Source of the DNA: Oryza sativa Japonica Group
Lineage: Eukaryota; Streptophyta; Magnoliopsida; Poales; Poaceae
Length of the DNA: 64,000 nt
Direction: 5' to 3'
Assembly: GCF_034140825.1 (NCBI RefSeq)
Contig: NC_089040.1
Coordinates: 3,761,501-3,825,500 of the forward strand
The translations under genes were made by a program, and so were the position numbers. Below the pieces are notes generated by a model. It made no database searches, was not told where the DNA came from, and saw only the letters and a program-made list of their open reading frames with translations. Shown here in pieces: positions 23,232 through 34,980 of the stretch; position 1 is the first letter of the stretch, and every line of letters starts with the position of its first letter.

Positions 23232-26200
23232 TGTCACGCCCCGAAATTCTCAAACCAGAATTTCTAAGCTGAATGTGCATTAAATCCCTGTCCAGGACCA
23301 GCCAGGGTACACAAACGACAATTGTTGACATACAGATCCACGTCTTACAAAAATAGAAAAGATTACAAATGCAGCGGAAAAGATAAAAGCGAGCTAAACC
23401 GGGAAGCTTGACTTCAGCAGCGGGCGACTCCACTCCACAGGCAATCCTTGACGGCAGCGACGAAACCAACTTTGACAAAACAGCTCCAACTAGGAAGATC
23501 TTCAGCTCTGGTGTGGGGGAAAAGAGAGCAAGACTGAGTACTACCCACTGTACTCAGCAAGTCATACCGGAAGAGGAGGTATGTTGCAGGATATAACCCA
23601 AGGAGGCTAGAGGTTCTTTTGCATAAAGCTAGCATTTAAAAGCAGTAGTTGAAAGCAGTAAAACAGCTGTAGTAATTAATCAATATTAACCAAACACTGT
23701 CCAACGCTACACCACGTTGCAACAGGCCCAACCAACCTCCTGAACTACACCAGTTCATTAAGCTAAACTAGGGGTGAGACTAATCACGGTGAATCTGGTT
23801 GATCGCCCATAACCGCGGGCACGGCTATTCGAATAGTTTTACTCTGGCCAGAGGTGTACAACTGTACCCACAAGACACGATTCCACACATGTCGCCATGC
23901 CCCGAAGTATCACCATGATACTGCAAAGGGGGAAATCGTGACAAGACCCTCCACATAACCCTCCCCTAACCATCCACACCACGCTAAGGTTTCACCCCCA
24001 CCCCTCAAAAGGCAGTGGGCGGTCCCCTCTTGCGCCGCGGTGAATCCGGCAGCTGGACAACCGGACACCCCGGCCGACCCAACTCCATCACGCCCACCCT
24101 CGCCACCGGTGCCTAGGAAAGGGTCGAGCTATACTTCAGATCAAGCAGTTACCCACTCCCGCTTGTGGTAAGCACGGTAAGTCTCCCAGGGTTTCCCGTG
24201 AACCGGTCCTTAACTGCCATGGGTGCGACCAGCAAAACCATGCACCCACAGCCCACCATTCAGTGTATTTTAATTAACTAACACCATTGCGGTGGCACCA
24301 ATCTAAAGCTATGCCAATAGACAAAGTCTATGTAATAAGGTGATCCCCATTTGTGTGCTAGTTGAACTAAGCATGGCTAAGCATTTCCTAACCAACATCT
24401 AGTCATTTTGATACCCAGGTTATCAATGGCATAAGGTAAACAATAAATGGCTGAGTATTAGGACCCATCCCACATGATATTGTAAAAGAATGCAACATTT
24501 AATAGAAATGCGGGATATTTGTAAATTGGGTACAATATGATCAAACGTAAAGCATGACTTGCCTTGCTCTCGCACTGATGAGATCACAGCAACGTCTTCG
24601 AGAAACTGCGGATCGACGAAACGGCCGAAACCTACGCGACAAACAAAGCACACAAGCAAAACATGCTATAAGACTACTGAAACAGGAAACAAAACCATTT
24701 TTAATGGATTCTTTGCATTTTTCTTGATTTACTGAGACTTGAATGGACTTAAACGGAGCTCGGATGAATTACTTATGAATTTTAGAAGATAAACTGTGTT
24801 TTTACTAATAAAGAAAAGTCCTTAATTAATTATTGCGCAATAAAGCCCAGGGCTGACGTCAGCGAGGGGAGGGGCGGGCGCCGACAGGCGGGCCCCACTG
24901 GTCAGCGACACTAAGAGAGGGAAAGGAGGGTGGCTGGCAAGCGGGCCGTACTGGCAGCGGCACAAGGGGAAAGGAGAGGGAGGCGCCGGCATGTGGGCCC
25001 CACGGGCAGTGGCTCAAGGGGGAGGGAGTGGGCGGCGGCATGCTCGGCACGGCTCAAGCCGGCCGGCCATGGCGAGGCGACGACGGCGCACGACCGCCGG
25101 CGGTGACCGGCGGCGCGGGGAGACGGCGGCGGCCGGCGCGAAGGCGGCGGCGGCAGCCGAAGACGACGGCGCACGCGCGGAGGGCGGCGGCGCTCACGGG
25201 GGAGAGGAAAGGAAGGAGGAAAAGGGATTCCTCACCGAGGCGATGGCGGCGACCGGCGTGGGAAGAGACGAGCGGCGATGACCGGCGACGCGGAGGCACG
25301 GACGGGCGGCGGCGACACCCTAGGAGAAGATGGAGAGGCGTTAGGAGAGGAGACGACGACCACGGCGGCTTGAATTGCCGGCCGGAGATGGAGGGGAGGG
25401 AAAAACTCACCGGCTCGCGAGGGGAGAGGTGCTCCGGTGGGATTCCGGCGACGCGAGGCGGCGGCCGGGAAAGCTCTTGCGGCGGCGAAGCTAACGGCGG
25501 CGGCGGTTTGGCGCGGCGGCGACTCTAGCGGCGGCGGCTCGCGGCCGAAGGCGGCGGCCAGCGGCGGAGCTCGGGTGCGACGGCGCGAGGGCGGTAGACG
25601 GCACGGGAGAGCGCGGCGAGTGCGAAAAACGAGAGAGGAAGACGCGGGGAACGATTTATAGGCGGAGGGGGAGGCGGACGTGGCCGGGAACCCATCCTAT
25701 TGCGCCGGCGACGTGGGAAGGTGGGGGAGAGAGAGAGGGGTGGGATTCAAATTCGAATCCCGCCCATTTGCGAGGCGCGCGAGGGCGGGAGACGCGGGGG
25801 AGAGGCGGCGACGTGGGAGGGGGACGCGGGAGCGGCGCGGCGTGGGCGCGGGAAGAGCGGAGGAGGCGGCGACGTGGCGGATTCGGCGGCGGTTGCCGTC
25901 GGAGGCGGGTGGCTGGAGGAAGGGGACGACCTGACAGGTGGGCCCCACCTGTCAGCGTCCCGGAGAGAGGGGGAAGGGGAACGGGCCGGCCCAAAGGAAA
26001 AGAGGCCGAGCGCGGGAGATGTGGGCCGACGGCCCAATAGAGAAAAAAAGAAGGAAAAGAAAAGGAAAAAGAAGAAAGGATTTTTCCTGGGATTAAAAAT
26101 TGCACTTTGGTGATTTTTAATTGGTTAAAATTATTTCCAAGGCTCTGAAAATTCCACTAAAAATCCTGTTAATATATTGTGACATGTAGAATCCAAGAAA

Positions 26201-26344
26201 AATTCCACATGCCGATTCCGATTATTATTTGCATTTATTAATTAGGGAATTAGCTCTAGGTTAATTAAGATAATTTCTTCGGACGATTTATTTAGTCAAT
26301 TTTTTTTAAAGCAAGCAAAAGGGGGAAAACTTCAGGGCGTGACA
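23232..26344 (-). repeat. 5' LTR of the nested element
   Basis: 3,113-bp LTR. It is almost identical to 14723-17834: I noticed one C/T difference near 26296 and one extra T in the run after it. It would supply the promoter of the nested element. Confidence 0.96.
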
Positions 26345-26349
26345 TTCGG

Positions 26350-27980
26350 TTTGCCCAGAGCACCGCTGGCAACTCCTCGATCCACGAATCGCCATGCTTC
26401 TTGAGAATATTGAAGGTCTTGGTTTTAAGGCCTTTGAGGATTTCTGCATTGGCGCGCTCCACTTGGCCATTGCTTCTGGGGTGGGCAGGTGAGGCGAAGC
26501 AGAGCTTGATGCCCATGTCTTCGCAGTAGTCGCCGAAGAGTTCACTAGTGAATTGGGTGCCATTATCCGTAATAATACGGTTAGGCACTCCAAAACGGGC
26601 CGTGATGCCCTTAATGAATTTAAGTGCAGAGTGCTTATCGATCTTGACGACCGGATAAGCCTCGGGCCACTTAGTGAACTTGTCGATCGCGACATACAGG
26701 TACTCAAACCCGCCCGGGGCCCGCTTAAACGGTCCCAGGATATCGAGCCCCCAGACAGCAAATGGCCACGAAAGTGGTATGATCTGCAGGGCCTGGGCCG
26801 GCTGATGGATTTGCTTGGCGTGAAACTGACACGCTTTGCATCGCCGGACCAAATCAACTGCATCATTGAGAGCTGTCGGCCAATAGAACCCTTGACGAAA
26901 GGCCTTGCCAACCAAGGTGCGCGAGGCGGAATGGGCTCCGCACTCGCCTTCATGGATGTCGGCAAGAAGCTCAACGCCTTGTTCCTGAGGAATGCACTTC
27001 AGGAGGATTCCGTTGGCCGCGCGCCGATAGAGGGTCCCTTCTACCAGCACGTAGCGTTTGGAAATGCGTTGGACGCGTTCACTCCCTTCACGGTCCTCAG
27101 GTAGAGTCTTATCTGCGAGGTATGCTTGGATCTCAGAGATCCAAGCAATCAATCTAAGGGAGCTTGGAGCGCTCCCTTCGGGTCCCGAGGCCTGGACTCC
27201 GACGGGCCTCGGGGGCCGGTCAGGCGCATCCGTCTCCCCTAAGGGGTCGGGTCGCGCCGACGGCTGGGTAAGCCTTTCTTCAAAGGCGCCCGGTGGGGTC
27301 TGGGCTCGCGAGGACGCGAGCCGTGAGAGTTCGTCGGCAACCATGTTATCCCGTCTGGGTACATGCCGAAGCTCTATCCCGTCAAAATGGCGCTCCATAC
27401 GCCGCACTTGGCGTACGTAAGCGTCCATCTGTGGGTCAGAGCACCGGTACTCCTTACAGACCTGGTTAACGACCAGCTGGGAGTCGCCTAACACCAAGAG
27501 GCGGCGGATCCCCAGTCCAGCTGCCACTCTGAGTCCGGCAAGGAGTCCCTCGTACTCTGCCATATTATTAGTCGCTCGAAAGTCGAGACGGACCAAGTAT
27601 CTGAGGAAGTCTCCGTTCGGAGAGGTCAACATGACCCCCGCACCGGCGCCCTGGAGAGACAGCGAACCGTCGAACTGCATCACCCAGTGGGCGGCGTGAG
27701 GCAGCTGAGAGGGGTCCGTGCCGGCCTCGGGGATTGAGACGGTCTCTGGAGCCGGGGTCCACTCTGCCACAAAATCGGCGAGGGCCTGGCTCTTGATAGC
27801 GTGGCGTGGTTCAAAGTGCAGATCGAACTCAGAAAGCTCGATTGCCCATTTTACCACTCGTCCTGTACCCTCTCGATTATGCAAGATTTGACCGAGGGGG
27901 TAAGACGTAACCACAGCGACCCGATGCGCCTGGAAATAATGGCGCAGTTTCCTCGAGGCCATCAGAATAGCGTAAAGCAT
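26350..27980 (-). mobile_element. RNase H and integrase part of the outer element
   Basis: Minus-strand coding segment. It shows a second RNase H-like domain (MQFDGSL, TNNMAEYEGLLAGL), then an integrase zinc-binding region and catalytic core (WGLDILGPF, ATDKFTKWPEAYPV-type core, ITDNGTQFTS). A plant-type second RNase H before integrase is characteristic of the Tat lineage. The core ends where the nested element begins. Confidence 0.9.
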
Positions 27981-28129
27981 CTTCTAGGCCTGAGGGTATC
28001 GGGTCTTGGCGTCCCGGAGGGCCTCACTAACAAAGTAGACAGGCCGCTGCACCTTTCGGTGGGGCCGATCCCCCTCGCTATGGGCCATATACCCGGGGCG
28101 CTCCTCGTCCAAGTGGCCCCTCGGGGCGC

Positions 28130-28513
28130 ACTCGTCTTCTGTGCTGATGACCTCGGGGTCGGAGGACAACAGGGGCGGCCTTCCCACAGTGGCCTCGCGG
28201 CCGTCCTGGGTGTCGGGGGCTCCTGGCGTCGTCGGACAAGCGGGCAAAGGGCCAACTCTGGTCGTCAGGGGCCTTAGGCCACCGTTCGGCTCGGGGGCCT
28301 CTTCTCCCTGCTCCCTCCCGGGTCGAATCGGTACAGGGTTAGCCTCGGGGTCAGAGGGCGATAGGTGCAGCCTTCCCGCAGTGGCCTCGGGGCCTTCCTG
28401 AGGGTCGGGGGCGCCCAGCACCATCTGACGAGCGGGGAGAGGGCCGACTCCGGTCGCCAGGGGCCTTAGGCCACCGTTCGGCTCGGGGGCCTCTCCTCCC
28501 TGCTCGCTCCCGG
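28130..28513 (-). repeat. 192-bp tandem duplication inside the outer element's pol
   Basis: Two adjacent copies with a period of 192 bp: the landmark ggggccttaggccaccgttc starts at both 28268 and 28460. It encodes two Pro/Gly-rich stretches of 64 residues between reverse transcriptase and RNase H. The repeat length keeps the reading frame. Confidence 0.85.
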
Positions 28514-28588
28514 GCCAAGTCAGCACAGGGTGGGGGTGCGTGGAGTGAGGATTGCCCTCATCGCGCTCCACAACCAACGCTGCACTAA

Positions 28589-29572
28589 CTACTTGGGGGT
28601 CGCCGCTAGGTAGAGTAGCAGAGGCTCGTTTGGCTCCGGGGCGACTAGAACCGGAGGAGAGCTGAGATATGCTTTCAACTGAGTGAGGGCGCGTTCAGCT
28701 TCCTCCGTCCAAGTAAACGGCCCGGAGCGCTTGAGGAGCTTAAATAAGGGTAACGCCTTCTCTCCCAGCTTCGATATGAACCGACTTAGGGCGGCCATGC
28801 AACCGGTGACACATTGTACATCCCTAAGTTTACTGGGGGGGCGCATTCGCTCTATAGCTCGTATCTTCTCGGGGTTGGCCTCGATGCCTCGGGCAGAGAC
28901 CAAGAACCCGAGAAGCTTGCCCGCAGGTACACCAAACACACACTTATCGGGGTTCAATTTTATACGGGCGGAGCAGAGGCTCTCAAAAGTTTCCGCTAAA
29001 TCTGAAAGCAACGTTTCCTGGTTGCGCGTTTTTACAACCAAGTCATCGACATAAGCCTCAACATTACGTCCTAATTGGCTACCCAAAGAAATTCGAGTAG
29101 TACGTTGAAAAGTAGGACCTGCATTCTTTAACCCAAAGGGCATTGTCGTATAACAATAAGTTCCTATGGGAGTAATGAACGCAGTTTTTTCCTCATCTTC
29201 CCTAGCCATGCGAATCTGATGGTAACCAGAATATGCATCTAGAAAACACAAAAGGTCGCACCCCGCTGTGGAGTCGACAATCTGATCTATGCGAGGCAAG
29301 GGATAAGGATCCTTAGGACATGCCTTGTTAAGGTCGGTGTAGTCGATGCACATCCGAAGCTTGCCGTTCGCCTTGGGAACGACCACCGGGTTCGCCAGCC
29401 ACTCCCGGTGGATGACCTCGCGGATGAATCCGGCCTCCAGAAGTCGCGCCACCTCCTCGCGGATGAAGGCTTGACGTTCCGGGGCCTGGCGCCGCACTTT
29501 CTGCCGGACCGGCCTTGCGCCCGGCCGCACGGCGAGACGGTGCTCAATCACCTCCCTGGGGACCCCGGGCAT
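28589..29572 (-). mobile_element. Reverse transcriptase part of the outer element
   Basis: Minus-strand segment with the order of a Ty3/gypsy reverse transcriptase: VPKANGKLRMCIDYTDLNK, the DAYSGYHQI motif, MPFGLKNAG and the catalytic box YVDDLVVK, followed by the connection region. Confidence 0.93.
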
Positions 29573-29649
29573 ATCCGCCGGTCTCCATGCGAAGACGTCA
29601 GCGTTTGCCCGCAGGAAGGAGACGAGCGCGTCTTCCTATTTGCCGTCCA

Positions 29650-32061
29650 AAAGACCACCGATTCGCGTGGTCTTGGACGGGCCGTCGCCCAGTGTGACCT
29701 CCTTGACGGGGACCTCGGCGCATGTGACAATCCGCTGCCTCGGGGCAGTGGGGGCGGAGGTGCCAAGCCTCTCGTCACCACCCTCGGGCTTAGACGCAGC
29801 AGCGAGGTGGTCCGCGCGCTGCTCCATGCAAGCAAGCGCGACTTTCAGGTCGCCATGGACAGAGATGGGGCCACCGGGGCCCGGCATCTTCATCTGGAGG
29901 TAGGCGTAGTGGACAGCCGCCATGAACTTCACCAACGCGGGCCTCCCCAGGACCGCGTTGTAGGGCAGACTGAGGTCCGCCACATCGAAGTTTACCCGCT
30001 CCGTGCGGAAATTGGTGGGTCCACCAAAGGTGACCGGGAGGTCGATATGACCTAGCGGCCAAGTGTGCCCCGGCGTCACACCGATAATCGGTTGGGACGG
30101 CTGGAGCACCATCCCCGGGGCCTTGATGGCATCAAAAGCCGCGGGGGAAATGATGTTGAGGGCCGCTCCCCCATCTATGAGGACACGCCCCAACTTCACG
30201 TTGCAGATGGTGGGGGAAACCACCATCGCAATCTGCCCTCCCCGGGCGACGCACGGTGGGTGGTCGGTCTGGTCGAAAGTGAGGGCAACCTCCGACCACC
30301 GCGCCCGGCGCGTCGCCTCATGAGTAGGGGCCGCGGCCAGAAGCTCTCGCTTCATGGCCTTGAGGCTCCGGCGAGAGACGTGAGCACACGCTCCCCCATC
30401 GACAGTGGCAATGGTGGCCCCAGGTTCTTGGAAACCTAGGTCATCATCGTCATCATCGATGTCCTCGGCGGGGGCCTTCTGCTTGGCCTCACTTCGCCGA
30501 CGGCCGGAAGGAACCGCCGGGGACTTGCCTTCCCGGCGCTCCTGCCTCCTCTCCTCCTCCCACTTCCTTGTTCGCTCAGCCAAGCTTTTGACTGCGCGAC
30601 AGTCCGCAAGGTCATGGAGGGAGGTATTGTGGACGGTGCACCACTTGCCGGTAGGGCGCTCCCTGCTGGGGACGCTGGCCTCCTTCTTTTTGTCGCTCGC
30701 AGGCCTCCCCTTTCGGGTGGCCCGTGAAGTGCCCTCGACGGCGAGGACATGACCCTCGTCGTCGGAACGGACTGACCTCTTCTTCCTCCTCCTGTCACGC
30801 CGTCCTGGCTGAGCGGCGGATCCGGGGGCGGCCGAGGCTGCCACTCCGGAACCGGAGGGGTTCCAAGTCCAGGCCTCCTCCTTGCGAGCCACTCGGTCCG
30901 CGAGCTGAAAAAGCTCTGCGGTGGTCTGGGGCTCTTTTGAGGCGATCTTTTCGAGCATGCGGTTGTGCCGCACACCCCCCCTGAACGCGTAGATTACTGC
31001 GTGTGCAGGGATGCATGGTATGGTATTGCGGACTTGACAAAACCGCTGAATGTACGATCGAAGCGACTCATCGTCCCTTCGCTGTACAGCGTGCAAGTCC
31101 GCTTCCTCACCGGGGCGCGGATACGTGCCTTGGAAGTTCATGGTGAACTGCTGGCACAAATCCTCCCAGGAGTGGACAGACGCGGGTGGCAAGTTCATTA
31201 GCCAACCCCGTGCTTGCCCCTTCAGGGCCATGGGAAAGAAATTCGCCATGACCCTGTCGTCACCCCCGGCGGCCTCAATCCCGGTCGTGTAGACCTGGAG
31301 AAACTCGGCGGGGTTGACGCTGCCATCATATTTTTCGGCGATGGTGGGCCGGAACCTTGGGGGCCAACGGACATTCCGAAGACTCGCCACGAAGGCTCTA
31401 CAGCCAACACCACCAACCGGGGGCACGGAGGGCTGATTCCCGCGTCCGTGTCGAGGTGACACTCTGGACGAGGAAGCGCCTTCCATCGCGTGGGCAGCAC
31501 TTCGGTCATTACGCCGGCGCTCGAGGCTGGCGCGGGCGTCCTGCTCCCTACGCAGATCTTCTCGGGTCGAAGGAGTCGATGAGGGAGTGGCTACCGAACG
31601 GCGAACAGCGGCCGCCGCTCGTCGTGCCCTTCGTCTTGACGACGCGGAGCCAGTGGTAGCAGCACCAGAGGTCTTGGTGGCGGAGGACCGCCCACCAACA
31701 TCTAGGCGCTGCCGCGCCGTCATGACCAATTTGGCCACGTCGTCCAGCCATCGTTGGGCTGGAGATTCCGGGTCAGGGACGACAGGTGGGTGGCGTAAGA
31801 GCGCGCCCGCAGCTTGGAGCGCACCCTGGGGCGTGCTGCCGTCGCCGTAGACGAGGAGGCGACGCTCCCCATCTCGCCGTTCTCCTCCATCGCCCGCGAT
31901 CGGTGAAACCGCGGATCTTTCGACCCTTTCGAGCGCCTCCCCCTGCTTAGGACTTTGGCGAGGAGGGGGCGGTGGAGTACGAGCTCGACGGCGTGGATTC
32001 GGCTCCCCGTCGTCGCCACTCACACTGGGAGAGAGGTCGGGTGCCTTTGCTTGCTCAGCCA
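29650..32061 (-). mobile_element. Gag and protease part of the outer element
   Basis: The minus-strand frame most likely begins at MAEQAKAP near 32061. It has an Arg/Ser-rich N-terminus, a retrotransposon gag domain (GWLMNLPP, WEDLCQQF, QRFCQVRNTIP), a basic linker without an obvious zinc knuckle, and an aspartic protease-like segment with LIDGGAALNIIS. The order is that of a Ty3/gypsy element. Confidence 0.9.
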
Positions 32062-32129
32062 TGAGGCTGATCAAGAAAAGCTTGACGCACCCGGAAAAGT
32101 GCCAGAGCTCAGAAAACACACGCTGAGCC

Positions 32130-32148
32130 CCCTACCTGGCGCGCCAGA
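32130..32148 (-). other. Primer-binding site region of the outer element
   Basis: The minus strand reads TGGCGCGCCAGGTAGG directly after the 5' LTR, a form common in plant Tat-like elements. I cannot name the priming tRNA with certainty. Confidence 0.6.
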
Positions 32149-33238
32149 TGACGGAGCTCGTGGCCCCTCACCGGGAGGCCGCACAGGCCCCCCTTTGCCG
32201 GTTCGGCCGGGGGCTCAGGGTGAGATCTCAAGCTCTCTCGGTACGTGGAAAGATCGCCACCTCTCAAGAACGCGAGACACGGGCGATGTATACAGGTTCG
32301 GGCCGCTGAGAAGCGTAATACCCTACTCCTGTGTTTTTGGTGGATCTGTGTATGAAGGAGCTACAAAGTGCGAGCCGACCTCTCCTTTGTTCTAAACTCT
32401 GAATCTTCAGAGAATCAACCCCCCACCACCTATGGCAAGGTCCTCCTTTTATACTTCAAGGGGATACCACATGCACCCCTCCCTTTCCAAACTGGACTTT
32501 TCTTCTTTTCATAAATGGACGGAGATTTGCACGGTCGTCCTCCGAACATCCTTCTGATGGGACGGCACATACCTACCTCCACTTCTGACTGAGGCGGGCA
32601 CGTTGCGGGAAGGCGGCTGTGTACTGACGGCATGAGCAGTGTCAGACCGGTCACAAATCGGTCATTCTTGTCCACCACACGCCGGCTCAGCAACGTGCAT
32701 GTTTGCCCTTTTTCAAACAACATCTTGCTTGTAATGGTTAGGATGAAGCCTGGCATATATCGATCGGGGCTAACGTGTCATCTCTGGGACGTAACACGCT
32801 AGCTCCAGCCGGGGACGAGTGCCTAGGAGCTCTCGTCTAGACAGGATGGGGCGAAGCATGCGTCTGACCGCCTGTCGCCACCTAACCCGCGATTTGACCG
32901 GTCTGTGACTGGTCACAGACCGGATAATCGAGTGCACTGCACTGCATTTCGTGCGGCGTGACACGCTTAGCCGTGGTGCAATAAATGCGGTTAGGTGAGC
33001 CCCGCTGTGCTCACCTAACCCATACACGTGGAGTAAAAAACGCGAGGGGTCGGGGCGCCTCAGCCCTCGGGGGCGAGGCTGGAGTGGCCCGACCCCCCCC
33101 CCCCCCCTCGGGAAGACCAAGAGGTGGGCGCACACATCACCCTCGGGCCCGACGTCCCCCGAGGGTGCCAGGCCACGTGGGCGATTGTGTCTGCCTCAAG
33201 CCTCGAGTCATGATACTCCCGGTCCCATGTCACCGACA
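32149..33238 (-). repeat. 5' LTR of the outer gypsy element
   Basis: 1,090-bp copy of 8646-9731. A minus-strand TATA-like box lies at 32444-32453. The 12-bp-arm palindrome seen in the other LTR is at 32898-32923. Confidence 0.95.
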
Positions 33239-33601
33239 TAGTGAAATGACAAGCTTCTTTAGTTGTTTGCTACGTTTTTTTTGTGTATATGGTATCTGTT
33301 ACAGTCGCCAAAGGACTATTTGAAATTATATATAAGATGTTAAACCCACGACTCAAAATTTATTATAGATAATGATCAAATCCATTCCATATAAAAATAC
33401 CTCAAGAACAATAAAACCATCAAGTGAACAATAAAACAACGTTAGATATTCTCAGCTAAGAAAATTACTCATTCCATCAAGTAGGTTTCTTTGTCAAACG
33501 CTTGACCGTCCACCTTATTTAAAATTTTTATATGATTAGTATTTTGTTTGTTTATTAGATGATAAAATATGAATATTTTTAATTTTAAAAGAGCAACCTA
33601 G

Positions 33602-33733
33602 GTAGCAATCTATAGCTTTAGGGCACGTTGCTTATTGGGAAAACGGTTCTTCTGTTTCTTTAGAAAGGAGCATTACGCGTATGATCGTAATGTAGATGAG
33701 GGGAATGGATAGATGGATGCGCTTTCAGTAATA
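33602..33733 (-). repeat. Right arm of the TIR element split by the retrotransposon
   Basis: Inverted imperfect copy of 8150-8283 (see that entry). It lies 364 bases beyond the 5' LTR. Confidence 0.7.
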
Positions 33734-33987
33734 AAAAAATATTAGATGATAAAATATGAAAAATATTTTATGCGTGACTTATTTTTTATAATTTTTTTTT
33801 CGTAATTTTTGATATAAGACCGATACACAGAAACCTAACCGCTGTGCACGTAGCAAAAATCCACTTCTTCTAGAGACTACCCAGGTTATATATATCCCAG
33901 CCATCCATCTCCTTCGTCCTAATCCCCTTCCTCACCCCATCACATCTCACGCGGTGGCTTACCTTGGCCCCTATCTAATGTACTGTA

Positions 33988-34222
33988 CTACCCCTCTATT
34001 TCAAAATGTTTAACGCAGTTGACTTTTTAGCATATATTTGACCGTTCGTCTTATTAAAAAAAATTGTGAAATATGTAAAACTATATGTGTACTTGAAAGT
34101 ATATTTAACAATGAATCAAATAATATGAAAAGAATAAATAATTACTTAAATTTTTTAATAAGACGAATGGTCAAACATGTACTAAAAAGTCAACGGTATC
34201 AAATATTTTGAAACGGAGGGAG
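33988..34222. mobile_element. Stowaway-like MITE
   Basis: Non-coding 235-bp element with TA duplications (33986-33987 and 34223-34224). Its long imperfect inverted arms begin CTCCCTCCGTTTCAAAAT (right end, read inward) and CTACCCCTCTATTTCAAAAT (left end). No transposase; it would depend on a mariner-type enzyme. Confidence 0.88.
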
Positions 34223-34980
34223 TACTTTCGTTTCAGCCGGTTCCCAACATGATCAGTATACACGAAAAGTGAAACGGTCTATTAGCACGAATTTTCTCTA
34301 TCCAGATTTATTTTATTAGATTATGTTTCATCCAAGTTCTAGGGACAAGTTCTAGTATGCACGAATTTCATCCAAGTTCTAGGTTGAGTTTTATTAGGAC
34401 GAAGAGAGTAATCAGTATTAGCTATTTTTTAAAGCAACTTTCATATAGAAATATTTAGTGAAAAAAAACATCGTTTAGCTGTTTAAAAAACATACACGTC
34501 AAAATGAAAGAGGAGAGTTGGGAAATCAGAGTGCCGAACACATCCTAATCACCCATTCCGCACCACCGTCACTGTCATCCCATCCTCCTTCCTCTCCTCA
34601 CCTTCCTATTATCCTTTCCGGATCGAGCTTTGCCTTCCTTCTCCTACGCGCCTCGCCATCGCCGCACGGCGCAAAAAGGCAAGCAAAGGCGAACGCGCCG
34701 CCCGTGCGCCTCCCCTCCCATCCACACGTTTCGCTCTCCTCCTCTTCCGATCCGTAGCGGCGGCAGCGGCAGCGGCAGCAGCAGCAGCCGCCGACACGCG
34801 GGGGGCGGAGCAGAGCTCGCGGAACCCTACCTCTTGAGGCTTCTTATCTGCTTCAGCCGAGAGGTCTAGTAATCCCGGGTTCTGATGGCTGGTTGTGGTT
34901 TGTTGTGTTTGTGTTTGTGTGATCTGAGTTGGGTTTGGTTTGGTTTTGGTTTGCGTGTGTGCAGGGGGGGCGAGGCGGCG
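34223..34980 (+). promoter_or_regulatory. Promoter and 5' UTR region of the WD40 gene
   Basis: AT-rich up to about 34510, then C/T-rich as in a plant core promoter and leader, with a CGG/CAG-type trinucleotide run near 34757-34790. A GT-AG intron at 34864-34964 appears to split the 5' UTR just before the ATG at 34981. No clear TATA box was found. Confidence 0.45.

Larger units (their letters stand above)
14723..26344 (-). mobile_element. Nested chromovirus-type Ty3/gypsy retrotransposon (Del/Tekay, RIRE3/RIRE8-like)
   Basis: LTRs at 14723-17834 and 23232-26344 begin TGTCACGCCC and end GGGCGTGACA. The 5-bp target duplication TTCGG lies at 14718-14722 and 26345-26349, inside the integrase of the outer element. 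Sense is minus, and the right LTR is the 5' LTR. The single gag-pol frame (17847-22421) looks whole and ends in a chromodomain-like region. By eye the two LTRs differ by one substitution and one base in a T run, which suggests an age of roughly 0.01-0.02 My at the rate usually used for rice LTRs. No breaks were noticed. Family naming below lineage level is from memory. Confidence 0.95.
8646..33238 (-). mobile_element. Tat-lineage Ty3/gypsy LTR retrotransposon (RIRE2/Grande-like), host of a nested element
   Basis: Two near-identical LTRs (8646-9731 and 32149-33238), each starting TGACGG and ending CCGACA, are flanked by the 5-bp duplication TAGTG (8641-8645 and 33239-33243). Sense is minus: the right LTR is the 5' LTR. 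Parts in sense order are primer-binding site, gag plus protease, reverse transcriptase, RNase H and integrase, then an extra ORF on the opposite strand before the 3' LTR. That antisense ORF after pol is typical of the Tat lineage. By eye the LTRs differ only in the length of one C run, so the insertion is very young, probably under about 0.05 My at the usual rice LTR rate. The coding region is broken by the nested element at 14723-26344 and at about two other points, so it is not whole. Confidence 0.93.

Noticed and set aside
34885-34980. An in-frame ATG upstream of the WD40 start
   Set aside because: It lies inside a likely 5' UTR intron (34864-34964) and would add a Cys/Leu-rich stretch not expected in the family.
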